A stretch of DNA of 64,000 nt from Sphingomonas paeninsulae (GTDB lineage Bacteria; Pseudomonadota; Alphaproteobacteria; Sphingomonadales; Sphingomonadaceae). Both the position numbers and the translations under genes were made by a program. Below are positions 20,902 through 29,307 of this stretch, piece after piece. The first letter of the stretch is position 1; each line of letters opens with the position of its first letter. The stretch is taken from NCBI RefSeq assembly GCF_003660165.1, contig NZ_CP032829.1:1625001-1689000 (forward strand). Direction: 5' to 3'. The notes beneath the pieces were generated by a model that made no database searches, was not told the origin of the DNA, and saw only the letters and a list, made by a program, of their open reading frames with translations.

Positions 20902-21647
20902 CCGCGTATTGCACTTTCCATTGGTTCGGAAGTGACCGGATAGCCCCGATCCTCTGGTATGCAGAGATAGCGCACGCCGTCGCGATCCTCCTCGTGCGGC
21001 ACGATCAACTCTGGTGGAAACCGGATGGCGTCGGCCTGCGCCTCTACAAAGCCGGCGAACTGCGCCAGTCGCTCAAGATTGCGGCGTGTCGGGAAAATTA
21101 TCTTTACGCGGCCCGCGTCGGCGTCGTCGATTACGTCCTGGGCAGCGGACCAGAACAGTCGAACATTCTCAGTCTGATCGACTGTCGCCATGACCAGGTC
21201 GTCGGGCGCCTCAGCCAGATAAAATCGGGTATCGAAGGTTCGCCGTTCGGGCGCGTGCGGGCACCAGCGAGAAAACGGGACAAGCAATTCGGGCCGGATT
21301 TCGAGATGGAGCGCAGCGAGCGCGTCGGCAAATACAATCCCGTCATTTAGATGAACCCGCAATTTTGCCACGGTTGCGGCATCAACTGGTCCGCTCAGTC
21401 CGATCGCGGTTCCCGCCTCCTCAACCGTCTCGCGGATCGCAGCGACCCTCGCGGCGGCGTCGTCCGCGTCGAGGTCAGGGAAACGCTGTGCCAGCATCCG
21501 GTCGCCGGGATCGACCCGGCCGCCCGGAAAGACAATTGCCCCAGCCGCGAAACTCATGGTTCCAGCCCGTTCGACGAACAACAGTTCGGTGCGCCCCGCG
21601 TGACGGCGAAAAACAACGAGCGTTGCGGCAGGAATTTTGAAGGTCAT
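20898..21647 (-). CDS. Nudix hydrolase
   Basis: 249 residues. The Nudix box is present with an insertion ahead of its core: GAIVFPGGRVDPGD, then about 20 residues later RVAAIRETVEEAGTAIGL, which supplies the catalytic REXXEE. Larger Nudix proteins of this layout, resembling the NUDT19/CoA-diphosphatase group, are common in alphaproteobacteria. The substrate (a nucleoside-diphosphate-linked compound, possibly a CoA derivative) is a family-level guess. Its 3' end overlaps the convergent unknown gene by four bases. Confidence 0.85.
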   Translation of the reverse strand: MTFKIPAATLVVFRRHAGRTELLFVERAGTMSFAAGAIVFPGGRVDPGDRMLAQRFPDLDADDAAARVAAIRETVEEAGTAIGLSGPVDAATVAKLRVHLNDGIVFADALAALHLEIRPELLVPFSRWCPHAPERRTFDTRFYLAEAPDDLVMATVDQTENVRLFWSAAQDVIDDADAGRVKIIFPTRRNLERLAQFAGFVEAQADAIRFPPELIVPHEEDRDGVRYLCIPEDRGYPVTSEPMESAIRG

Positions 21648-21713
21648 CAGAGGCGGCTTAGGCGACCCGTTTCGAATGCGAAAGGGCGCCGCGGGGACGC
21701 TCTCGGGCTTCAG

Positions 21714-22157
21714 TCAGGCCAGATCGGCAAACAATTCATGCATCGACGTTGCCGCACTGGCAGTAATCCTGACCTGCTGGCACCGCGCATCGCGCGGATG
21801 CGCCCGACGTTCGATTAGCCCGTTACGCTGCATCATCCCCAAGTGGCGAAGCGCCGTCGCGTGGGGAACCGCCGCGCCGATACAGGCGCTCGATACGCTG
21901 ATCGAGCGACCCTCTTCCTCTGCGATAAACAGGTCGAGCAATATGTCCCAGCGCGGCTCGGCGAACAGGCTGTCGTCGAAATGCCGGTTTCGTGCGCGGC
22001 GGTTTCGGTACAAGGTGCGCGCTACTTCGATCGGTGCTGCGGGCCATGCGGAGGATGGGTTTTTCTTTACGCTTCGGATCGCCTCAAAAACACCGGTATC
22101 AACCAAGTCATTGCCAGATGGCACATTGATGAAGGATTTGTGCCTGTCTTGGCTCAC
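21714..22157 (-). CDS. MarR-like winged-helix regulator, coupled to the GNAT gene
   Basis: 147 residues from the GTG at 22157, which overlaps the stop of the upstream GNAT gene (GTGA). A longer frame starting at 22208 would run inside that gene. The core reads AEPRWDILLDLFIAEEEGRSISVSSACIGAAVPHATALRHLGMMQRNGLIERRAHP, a winged helix-turn-helix of the MarR/ArsR shape that I associate with sphingomonads. Translational coupling implies the two products are made together. The target is unknown; the divergent promoter region upstream of the GNAT gene is the simplest candidate. Confidence 0.75.
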   Translation of the reverse strand: MSQDRHKSFINVPSGNDLVDTGVFEAIRSVKKNPSSAWPAAPIEVARTLYRNRRARNRHFDDSLFAEPRWDILLDLFIAEEEGRSISVSSACIGAAVPHATALRHLGMMQRNGLIERRAHPRDARCQQVRITASAATSMHELFADLA

Positions 22158-23335
22158 GCCGCTGCCCGGCGCAGGCGGCCGCCATCGAGCGGTCCGGGCA
22201 CGTCCCACAGTCCTTCTGGCCGGATAAGTTGCAGCGGCGGGTCGCCGATGTGCAATGCCCGGTTGGTGCGCGGGATTTCGCCCGCCATTTCAACATAGGG
22301 TACGCCGGAGAATGCGAACGCCGGGCGATCGGCAATCGCCTTGAATCCAAAGCGCTGCCAGAAACTGATGAGATCGGCGCGGGCATGGCCGTAAACCGTG
22401 TGAAATCCCTTGCGCCGTGCATATTCGATCGCGGCACGGACAAGGCGGAAGGCCATGCTGGAATTGCGAAATTCGGGACGTACGGCGAGGCGTTCGAACT
22501 TCACGAAATCGGCAAAGAACCGGATCCGAATACATCCCGCAGGCTCGCCGTCGATTTCGCCGATGATATGTGCGGCACAAAAGTCGTTGCCGTCGAACTC
22601 CTCGTCGTAAGGACAGGATTGTTCGGACATATAAGTGGCGGCGCGGATCGAAAAGACGCGCATTACGTCTTCGATCGTGCGTCCAACTCGGGTTGTGCTG
22701 GTCTTTGGTTCAGTCGCGATTATGTCGTCGTCGGACGGGTTCGGCAGCACGACAAGGATGTCGGATGCGATGCGCGGAAAGCTTTCGCTCCCCTTTTTGA
22801 AACCGAGCCTGTCGAAGATGCGCGCCGCGTGAGCATTTGCAGCGCTGGCAAACAGCGGCACGCCTTCGGGTGCGATCTCAGAGAAATGAGCGGTCATTGC
22901 GCCGATGACTGACACGAAATTACGAGGTGCATGGACGCACCATAGATAGAGCGCGGCAGGACGTTCGCCTGCATAACAAAGATGAGTGAGGTCAGGCGAT
23001 GCCCGATCTAGGCGACCGTTGGTGAGCGCATCGAGTCCTTTCGCCGTCAGGGGAAGATAAGCGAGCAGATCGGTTGGGTTGGTGCCTTCACCCTCCATGA
23101 CCCGGATCGTTTCGGGATTATGGCGAAGCACGCGTTCGATTGTCCCACGGTCCGCGGCGAGGCCCATTGCCTGTCCGACAGTGTCGGTCAAATGACAAAT
23201 CTCGTCCATTGTTACCGGACGCGAAGTTTTTCCTGTACGCCCGTTCTGTTTCTTTACGAGATCTTGAAATTTTTCGCTAAATGCTACAGTTGTATAGCCA
23301 GACGCGATGCTGGGAATTTTGGCGGACGCGACCAT
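22154..23335 (-). CDS. Double-domain GNAT N-acetyltransferase
   Basis: 393 residues from the ATG at 23335, seven bases after AAGGA; in-frame starts at 23350 and 23353 would add up to six residues. Two GNAT-like halves are visible. The first (about 40-200) keeps the late-fold motif HAARIFDRLGFKKG. The second (about 230-370) has a full core: AGCIRIRFFADFVKFERLAVRPEFRNSSMAFRLVRAA, then GHARADLISFWQRFGFK. The first half may be degenerate. The acyl acceptor is unknown. It heads an operon with a winged-helix regulator and is divergent from a LysR gene by about 50 bases. Confidence 0.75.
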   Translation of the reverse strand: MVASAKIPSIASGYTTVAFSEKFQDLVKKQNGRTGKTSRPVTMDEICHLTDTVGQAMGLAADRGTIERVLRHNPETIRVMEGEGTNPTDLLAYLPLTAKGLDALTNGRLDRASPDLTHLCYAGERPAALYLWCVHAPRNFVSVIGAMTAHFSEIAPEGVPLFASAANAHAARIFDRLGFKKGSESFPRIASDILVVLPNPSDDDIIATEPKTSTTRVGRTIEDVMRVFSIRAATYMSEQSCPYDEEFDGNDFCAAHIIGEIDGEPAGCIRIRFFADFVKFERLAVRPEFRNSSMAFRLVRAAIEYARRKGFHTVYGHARADLISFWQRFGFKAIADRPAFAFSGVPYVEMAGEIPRTNRALHIGDPPLQLIRPEGLWDVPGPLDGGRLRRAAA

Positions 23336-23383
23336 CGTTTTTTCCTTCATCACCGTTGATGACGGTGTCAGGAGTATTCTGTA

Positions 23384-24463
23384 ATGATCACTCGTCGGAC
23401 ATTAGTGATCCAAAATGGTACACAGGGTGTTCAGGAAGTTGCACCACCCGCACGCCGGGTCGCGAATCTGGATAGGCTGTCATGGGACAACCTTCGGCTG
23501 TTCCTGATCGTGGCAGAGGCGGGAAGTTTTCGCGCTGCGGCCAATACGGCGGGCGTTTCACTCAATACGATCCGAACCAAGATCGAGCGGCTGGAGCGGC
23601 AAATCGGTGGCCCGCTGTTCAGGCGAAGCGTCGAAGGCGTGATGCCGACGCAGGACGGACATGAGCTGGTTTCGATCGCACGCGAGATGCGCGCCCTGGG
23701 TAGAACGACCGAGCGAGTCCAGCGCGGGGCGACGGCCCCCCGGACGTCCCAGGTGCGTATTACGGCTACCGAAGGAGTCGGGACGTTCTGGCTGATTCCC
23801 CGGTTGGTGGAGTTTCAGGGCAGTAACCCGGACATTCGCGTCGACCTGAATTGTGAAATGAAGGCACCCGATGTGCTGTTCCGCGATGTCGATATCGCAG
23901 TACAACTCGTCCCGCCGACCAGTCCCGACCTAATCGTTCAGCGTGTTGCGACGCTCCATCTGATGCCGTTTGCGTCGGAAAGCTATCTCCGTACGCACGG
24001 CACACCGACGAGCATCGCCGATGCGGCAAAGCACAAGCTCGTTTGGCAGGAGGCCGATCAGGTATCGTCCGACCTGCTGTCTGCTTTCGTTGATCCGAAA
24101 GTCCGCGATACGATCATTGCGGTAAAGACCAACACGAGTTCGGCGCATTACTGGGCGGTCGCAAAGGGGGCCGGGATCGGGTTCCTGCCGACTTATGCCC
24201 GCGCGCTGAGCCGCAGTACGCGGCCGCTGAACATCGGGCTGCACCTGCGCCGCGATGTCTATCTGGTTCACCACCCGGATTCCGTGCGCTTTCCCGAGGT
24301 TCGCAAAGCGCTCGACTGGTTGCGTGAGTCTTTCGACAAGACGAAATTTCCCTGGTTTGCCGATGAATTTATTCACCCGGACGAGTTCGAAGCGCGGTTC
24401 AGCGACAGCGTCGTCGTAAATCTGTTCGAAGGGTTTATTTCGCCGCATCTCGTTGAAGTTTAA
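23384..24463 (+). CDS. LysR-family transcriptional regulator
   Basis: 359 residues, longer than the usual 300. It has about 30 extra N-terminal residues before the helix-turn-helix (LRLFLIVAEAGSFRAAANTAGVSLNTIRTKIERLERQIGGPLFRR) and a C-terminal extension of about 50 residues (FPWFADEFIHPDEFEARF onward). The middle is the periplasmic-binding-protein-like effector domain. The ATG at 23384 follows CAGGAG at a good distance. Divergent placement against the GNAT/winged-helix operon suggests control of that operon or of itself; the effector is unknown. Confidence 0.85.
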   Translation: MITRRTLVIQNGTQGVQEVAPPARRVANLDRLSWDNLRLFLIVAEAGSFRAAANTAGVSLNTIRTKIERLERQIGGPLFRRSVEGVMPTQDGHELVSIAREMRALGRTTERVQRGATAPRTSQVRITATEGVGTFWLIPRLVEFQGSNPDIRVDLNCEMKAPDVLFRDVDIAVQLVPPTSPDLIVQRVATLHLMPFASESYLRTHGTPTSIADAAKHKLVWQEADQVSSDLLSAFVDPKVRDTIIAVKTNTSSAHYWAVAKGAGIGFLPTYARALSRSTRPLNIGLHLRRDVYLVHHPDSVRFPEVRKALDWLRESFDKTKFPWFADEFIHPDEFEARFSDSVVVNLFEGFISPHLVEV

Positions 24464-24490
24464 GTCGGAGCCGCCGGAGTGGGTGGTCGA

Positions 24491-24988
24491 ATGACGGAGA
24501 TCAAAGCGTCATTCGCTCCCGTAACGAACGGGAATACGACTGTCCTCGTGCTCGGCAGCCTGCCAGGTGATCGGTCACTGGCTGAGCAACGTTATTATGC
24601 GCATCCTCAAAATCAGTTCTGGACGCTGATGTCCCGGGTGACAGATGTTGATCTTTGCGTGCTGGAATATGAAGCGCGGCTGGCTGCTCTGCTTGTGGCG
24701 GGCGTCGGCCTTTGGGACGTGGTCGGGGTCGCGGTACGGACGGGCAGTACCGACGCCGCCATTCGCGATGTCAGCGCCAATGACCTGACCGGCCTGATAC
24801 AGTCGTTGCCTATGCTGCGCGCAATCGGGTTCAATGGGGGGACTGCGCTGTCCATTGGACGACGACAGTTAGGGGCAGCCGCAAATTCACTGGCGATCGT
24901 CGCGCTACCCTCGAGCAGTCCGTTACACACCGTCGGTGCTGCGGCGAAACAACCGGCATGGAACGAACTGCGCAAATATCTGGGCTGA
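24491..24988 (+). CDS. Hypoxanthine/uracil-DNA glycosylase (UDG family 6-like)
   Basis: 165 residues from the ATG at 24491. Motif 1 is GSLPGDRS (22-29), followed by YYAHPQNQFW (35-44), characteristic of the deoxyinosine-excising branch of the uracil-DNA glycosylase superfamily. The C-terminal LPSSSPLHT supplies the second DNA-binding motif. Enzymes of this group remove hypoxanthine or uracil from DNA in base excision repair. It follows the LysR gene in the same direction after 27 bases and may be co-transcribed with it. Confidence 0.82.
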   Translation: MTEIKASFAPVTNGNTTVLVLGSLPGDRSLAEQRYYAHPQNQFWTLMSRVTDVDLCVLEYEARLAALLVAGVGLWDVVGVAVRTGSTDAAIRDVSANDLTGLIQSLPMLRAIGFNGGTALSIGRRQLGAAANSLAIVALPSSSPLHTVGAAAKQPAWNELRKYLG

Positions 24989-25003
24989 CCGCCTGCTCCG
25001 GGA

Positions 25004-25390
25004 TTACCAGAAGTTTGCAGGATCGGGTGTAGGCGCTTTGCACGCCGCCTGATGCCCGCGTTTGCAATCGGCGACCTGAATTCGCCACGCATACATGGCA
25101 TCGGCATAAGCGCGCTGTTGACGATCGTAGATTTGGGCGTCGACGGCAGCCTCATGATGTCGCGCGCGTCGGGCGGCGATATAGGCGGCGCGATCCTCAT
25201 CGTAACGCGCCTGGTCGGCGGCGTTCATGTTCGATTGATGGATGGCTTGCGCTGCGGCTGCGTTGTTGGCGTTGGCAACTCCGGCCTGCGCGCTTGCTTC
25301 GGCAGGCGTCGGGGCGGGCGCGGTCTGGGCGAGTGCCGACGATGCGCCGGTGAGGGCCGCCAGTGCCAGCAAAGTGGAGGAAAACTTCAT
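25004..25390 (-). CDS. Small secreted protein of unknown function
   Basis: 128 residues from the ATG at 25390, which opens a typical signal peptide (MKFSSTLLALAALTGASSALA). The mature part is Ala-rich and helical: an Ala/Asn/Gln segment (AEASAQAGVANANNAAAAQ), then a charged Asp/Arg/Tyr stretch (ARYDEDRAAYIAARRARHHE). It ends with two cysteines that may form a disulfide (VADCKRGHQAACKAP). I do not recognise a family. Periplasmic location is predicted. It is convergent with the DNA glycosylase gene, with a 15-base gap. Confidence 0.7.
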   Translation of the reverse strand: MKFSSTLLALAALTGASSALAQTAPAPTPAEASAQAGVANANNAAAAQAIHQSNMNAADQARYDEDRAAYIAARRARHHEAAVDAQIYDRQQRAYADAMYAWRIQVADCKRGHQAACKAPTPDPANFW

Positions 25391-25536
25391 GATTGGACTC
25401 CGTTTCTCGTTATGCAGATCAAACGGTCGCTGGCTCCATGCGTTCCGCATTTTAGCCGAAGTGATTCTGAACCTACCTTGCCACCTGCATGAATATCGTC
25501 AGATAACAGGTCAGGGGTATCATCACGGGGCCAGCT

Positions 25537-26160
25537 TTGAGCATTGCATCGCTTGGTAAAGGGCGAATCGAAGCGTTCAGTGATGGCGTTATTGCGATCA
25601 TCATCACGATCATGGTGCTCGAACTGAAAGTACCGCACGAAACCCATTTTGCCGATCTGCTGCCGGTATTGCCGGTTTTGTTGAGCTATGTTCTGAGCTT
25701 CGTTTACGTCGGTATATACTGGAATAATCACCATCACCTGTTCCACGCGACCAGGGGCGTTAACGGCGCGATCATGTGGGCCAATCTGCATTTGCTGTTC
25801 TGGCTGTCCCTGATCCCCTTTGTTACGCACTGGATGGGGGAAAACTTTCGGGCATCGGCACCGGTTGCCAGTTATGGGTTTGTGCTGCTGATGGCGGCAA
25901 TTGCCTATCAGTTCCTCGCGTCCCTCCTTGCGCGTCACGACGGGACAAATTCGGTGATTGCAAAGGCGCTGGGCAAGGATCGCAAAGGCAATTTGTCGGT
26001 GTTGCTTTATTGTGCGGGAATTGCGCTGTCGTTCGTTAACTTCGGCGCCGCGCTTAGCGTCTATGTCGGGGTGGCGGTCCTGTGGTTCATTCCAGATCGG
26101 CGGGTTGAGCGTGCACTGGCCGAGGTGCAGGCTGTTCAACCGAACGGAAACGGGCTTTAA
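25537..26160 (+). CDS. TMEM175-like (DUF1211) potassium channel family protein
   Basis: 207 residues from a TTG at 25537; no ATG lies before the conserved N-terminus. The first helix contains the family signature RIEAFSDGVIAIIITIMVLEL. It is followed by WNNHHHLFHA and WANLHLLFWLSLIPFVTHWMG, and six membrane helices in all can be drawn. Bacterial homologues form tetrameric K+-leak channels in the inner membrane. The gene is transcribed in the same direction as the M20 peptidase that follows (29-base gap). Confidence 0.82.
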   Translation: MSIASLGKGRIEAFSDGVIAIIITIMVLELKVPHETHFADLLPVLPVLLSYVLSFVYVGIYWNNHHHLFHATRGVNGAIMWANLHLLFWLSLIPFVTHWMGENFRASAPVASYGFVLLMAAIAYQFLASLLARHDGTNSVIAKALGKDRKGNLSVLLYCAGIALSFVNFGAALSVYVGVAVLWFIPDRRVERALAEVQAVQPNGNGL

Positions 26161-26189
26161 TCCATTTGTACTTTGAAGGATTTGAATTG

Positions 26190-27581
26190 ATGCGGACCGT
26201 AATTCTATCGAGTTTCATGGCGGCGACCCTTGCTGGAAGCGCGCTCGCGGCACCCGCCACACATCCAAAGGCAGAGACGCAGGCGCTGGAACTTGCGAAA
26301 CAGGCGATAGCGCTCCGATCGGTTCGCGGCCCCGGCAACCAGACTCCGCAAGTGGCGGCGCTGTACAAGGCGGCGCTGGTCGCTGGCGGGTTTGCCGATG
26401 CCGATGTGGCGATCACGCCAGTCGATGATACCGTCTATCTGATCGCGCGCTGGCCCGGCAGCGATCCAAAGCTAAAGCCGCTGGTGATTTCGGGCCATAT
26501 GGACGTCGTAGAGGCAAAGGCGGCGGACTGGAAACGCGATCCATTTACGCCAGTTGTCGAGAATGGTTATCTGTTCGGACGCGGGGCGACCGATATGAAG
26601 CTGGACGGTACAATCGCAATTGCTTCGCTGATCGAACTGAAACGGTCGGGCTACAAGCCGCGTCGCGACATTATCATTGAATTTTCGGGTGACGAAGAAA
26701 CGGTGATGAAGACGAGCAGTCTGATCGCCGAAAAGCTGTCCAATGCCGATATCGTGCTGAACATCGACGGCGGCGGGGGTTCGCTGAACGAAACGACCGG
26801 CAAGCCCGAATACTGGACGTGGCAGGGCGCGGAGAAAACATATGCGGACTTCGAACTTACGGTGACCAATCCGGGCGGTCATTCGTCCGCTCCGCGCAAG
26901 GACAATGCAATAAACCAGTTGTCCGCAGCGCTCACCCGGATTGGAGCCTATCAGTTCAAGCCCGAGGTAAGCGACCTGACCCGCGCTTATTTCCAGCAGG
27001 CGGCGAAATATGAGGATGCGACGACAGGCGCGGCGATGCGGGCGTTTGCGGCCAATCCGGCGGACACGGCGGCGATTGCTACACTGACGGCAAACCCGTC
27101 GAAAATCGGCAAGATCGGAACGACCTGCGTCGTGACGATGATTAACGGCGGCCATGCCCTCAATGCATTGCCGCAACGCGCGACCGCCAGCATCAATTGC
27201 CGCATCTTCCCAGGACATAAGCCCGCCGACATCATGGCCGAACTTCAGCGGGTTGCCGCCGATCCTGCGGTCAGCTTCAAGGATGTGACCGAAGGGTCAG
27301 TGCCCAACGATGCGTCGCCGATGCGGCCCGATTTTGTCGCCGCCGCGACCAAGGCAATGCACGTGATCAACCCAGGGCTGCCGGTATTCCCGAGTCAGTC
27401 GTCGGGGGCGAGCGACAGCATGTGGTTCCGTTATCACCACGTCCCAAGCTATGGCGCGAGTCCGGTTTTCATCAAGGATTCCGAAGATTTCAGCCACGGC
27501 CTGAATGAACGGACGCCGATCTGGAACATCTCGCCGGCGATCACTTACTATCTGTCGCTGTTTACGGACCTGTCGAAATAA
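26190..27581 (+). CDS. Secreted M20-family metallopeptidase
   Basis: 463 residues from the ATG at 26190, after GAAGGA; a signal peptide ends at SALA. Zinc-ligand motifs of the M20/M28 clan are visible: ISGHMDVV near residue 100, GRGATDMKLDG about 35 residues on, then a DEE-type motif (SGDEETVM). The lid or dimerisation domain contains NPGGHSSAPRKDNAI. Members remove single amino acids from short peptides or N-acyl amino acids. Periplasmic placement next to a TonB receptor and an amino-acid permease suggests use of imported peptides. Confidence 0.85.
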   Translation: MRTVILSSFMAATLAGSALAAPATHPKAETQALELAKQAIALRSVRGPGNQTPQVAALYKAALVAGGFADADVAITPVDDTVYLIARWPGSDPKLKPLVISGHMDVVEAKAADWKRDPFTPVVENGYLFGRGATDMKLDGTIAIASLIELKRSGYKPRRDIIIEFSGDEETVMKTSSLIAEKLSNADIVLNIDGGGGSLNETTGKPEYWTWQGAEKTYADFELTVTNPGGHSSAPRKDNAINQLSAALTRIGAYQFKPEVSDLTRAYFQQAAKYEDATTGAAMRAFAANPADTAAIATLTANPSKIGKIGTTCVVTMINGGHALNALPQRATASINCRIFPGHKPADIMAELQRVAADPAVSFKDVTEGSVPNDASPMRPDFVAAATKAMHVINPGLPVFPSQSSGASDSMWFRYHHVPSYGASPVFIKDSEDFSHGLNERTPIWNISPAITYYLSLFTDLSK

Positions 27582-27595
27582 CCATCGCGAGGACT

Positions 27596-29194
27596 TTGAA
27601 ACCGGGCAATGCCGCGACGGCAATTGCTGCGGGGATTCGCGATCCGCAGTTGATGGAGGCGGCGCTGGCGCTGCACGACAATCGGCTTTCGGATGCCGAG
27701 CCGCTGCTGCGCGCGCATCTGAAGGTCGATCCGTTCGATGTCGCGGCTATGCGGATGCTGGCGGAGCTGGCGGGGCGGATCGGTCGGTATAAGGATGCCG
27801 AAAATCTGCTCCGTCGCGCGCTCGAACTTGCACCAGAGTTTGGCGCGGCCCGGGCCAATCTGGCGACCTGTCTTTACCGGCAGAACAAGACGGTGGAGGC
27901 GATCGGGGAACTCGACCAGTTGCTCGGCGAGGAACCTGAAAATCTCGGCCATGCCAATCTGAAAGCTGCGGCACTCGGGCGGATCGGCGGGTTCGAAGAG
28001 GCGATCGGCCTTTATGAAATTATTTTGGCTAAGGTTCCGGACCAGCCGAAACTGTGGATGAGTTACGGCCATATATTGAAGACCGTCGGGCGGCAGGAGG
28101 ATGGGATCGCAGCCTATCGCCGGGCGCTTGCAATTGCTCCTGCGTTCGGGGAGGTTTGGTGGAGCCTCGCCAATCTGAAGACGGTAAAATTCAGCAAAGA
28201 CGATGTAGTCGCAATGGAAACGGCATTGGCGTTGCCCGGCCTGAACGATGAGGATCGGTTTCACCTCGACTTCGCGCTGGGTAAGGCGTTCGAAGACGCG
28301 AAAAACTATGAAAGCTCGTTCGCGCATTATGATGCGGGCAATGTCCTGCGTCGCCAGACGATCGTTTATGATGCGGACGAAACCCGTAGTTTCGTCGATC
28401 GCAGTATCGCTGTTGCTACACCTGCTTTGATTGCGGCGCATAAGGGCGATGGCTGTCCGGCGCGCGATCCGATCTTTATCCTGGGAATGCCGCGCGCGGG
28501 GTCGACACTCGTAGAGCAAATCCTGTCGAGCCACAGTCTGGTCGAGGGGACATCGGAGCTTCCCGATATTCCCGCGATGGTTCGCCGCTGGGCCGATTAT
28601 CCGGAAAAACTGGCGGATATCCAACCTGAAAAGCTGCGTGCGCTCGGAGAGGAGTATCTCACGCGAACACGGATACACCGAAAAACGGATCGACCGTTGT
28701 TTATCGACAAGTTGCCGAACAACTGGGCACACGTCCCGTTCATTCATCTGATCCTGCCGAACGCGATAATCATCGACGCGCGGCGGCACCCGTTGGGCTG
28801 CTGTTTTTCCAATTTCAAACAGCATTTCGCGCGGGGGCAAGCGTTCAGCTACTCGCTTGATGATATGGGGCGTTACTATGCCGATTACGTTCGACTGATG
28901 GGGCATGTCGATGCGGTCCTGCCGGGACGGGTCCATCGGGTGATCTATGAAAACATGGTCGACAATACCGAAGCGGAGGTGCGCGCTTTGCTCGGTGCTT
29001 GCGGGCTGGAGTTTGAGGACGATTGCCTGCGTTTTCACGAAAATGCGCGAGCCGTACGAACCGCATCATCGGAGCAAGTCCGTCAACCGATCTTCCGGGA
29101 CGGAACAGAAGCGTGGCAGGGTTTTGAGCCGTGGCTGGGGTCGCTGAAGGCAGCATTGAATGAAGTGTGGACCACGTATCCCGCCACGAACTGA
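27596..29194 (+). CDS. TPR-repeat sulfotransferase
   Basis: 532 residues from a TTG at 27596, just after GCGAGGA. Residues 1 to about 270 are tetratricopeptide repeats (for example DAENLLRRALELAPEFGAARANLATCLY and QPKLWMSYGHILKTVGRQEDGIAAYRRALAIAP). The rest is a sulfotransferase domain with the PAPS 5'-phosphosulfate loop FILGMPRAGSTLVEQIL near residue 297. It also contains IDKLPNNWAHVPFIHLILPNAIIIDARRHPLG and ends with a WxxYP-like motif. Its substrate is unknown. The combination is common beside TonB receptors in sphingomonads. It sits between the M20 peptidase and a TonB receptor in one direction. Confidence 0.85.
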   Translation: MKPGNAATAIAAGIRDPQLMEAALALHDNRLSDAEPLLRAHLKVDPFDVAAMRMLAELAGRIGRYKDAENLLRRALELAPEFGAARANLATCLYRQNKTVEAIGELDQLLGEEPENLGHANLKAAALGRIGGFEEAIGLYEIILAKVPDQPKLWMSYGHILKTVGRQEDGIAAYRRALAIAPAFGEVWWSLANLKTVKFSKDDVVAMETALALPGLNDEDRFHLDFALGKAFEDAKNYESSFAHYDAGNVLRRQTIVYDADETRSFVDRSIAVATPALIAAHKGDGCPARDPIFILGMPRAGSTLVEQILSSHSLVEGTSELPDIPAMVRRWADYPEKLADIQPEKLRALGEEYLTRTRIHRKTDRPLFIDKLPNNWAHVPFIHLILPNAIIIDARRHPLGCCFSNFKQHFARGQAFSYSLDDMGRYYADYVRLMGHVDAVLPGRVHRVIYENMVDNTEAEVRALLGACGLEFEDDCLRFHENARAVRTASSEQVRQPIFRDGTEAWQGFEPWLGSLKAALNEVWTTYPATN

Positions 29195-29277
29195 TTGTGT
29201 CATTATTGTCACTCAACGGACGCAATTCCGCGGTGCGGCACAAACCAATTGACCATAAGGCCCGCGCGTAAGAGCTT

Positions 29278-29290
29278 TGTAATAATTACA
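29278..29290. promoter_or_regulatory. 13-bp perfect palindrome upstream of TonB receptor
   Basis: TGTAATAATTACA is a perfect inverted repeat (6-1-6) centred 24 bases before the receptor ATG at 29308. A dimeric regulator could bind here. In AT-rich spacer such a short palindrome can also arise by chance. Confidence 0.3.
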
Positions 29291-29307
29291 TCGCCGGGGG
29301 GTATCAC

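Noticed and set aside
27548-29038. 496-codon minus-strand ORF opposite the TPR-sulfotransferase
   Set aside because: It is the antisense of a gene with clear TPR and PAPS-binding motifs; long antisense frames are expected in GC-rich coding DNA.
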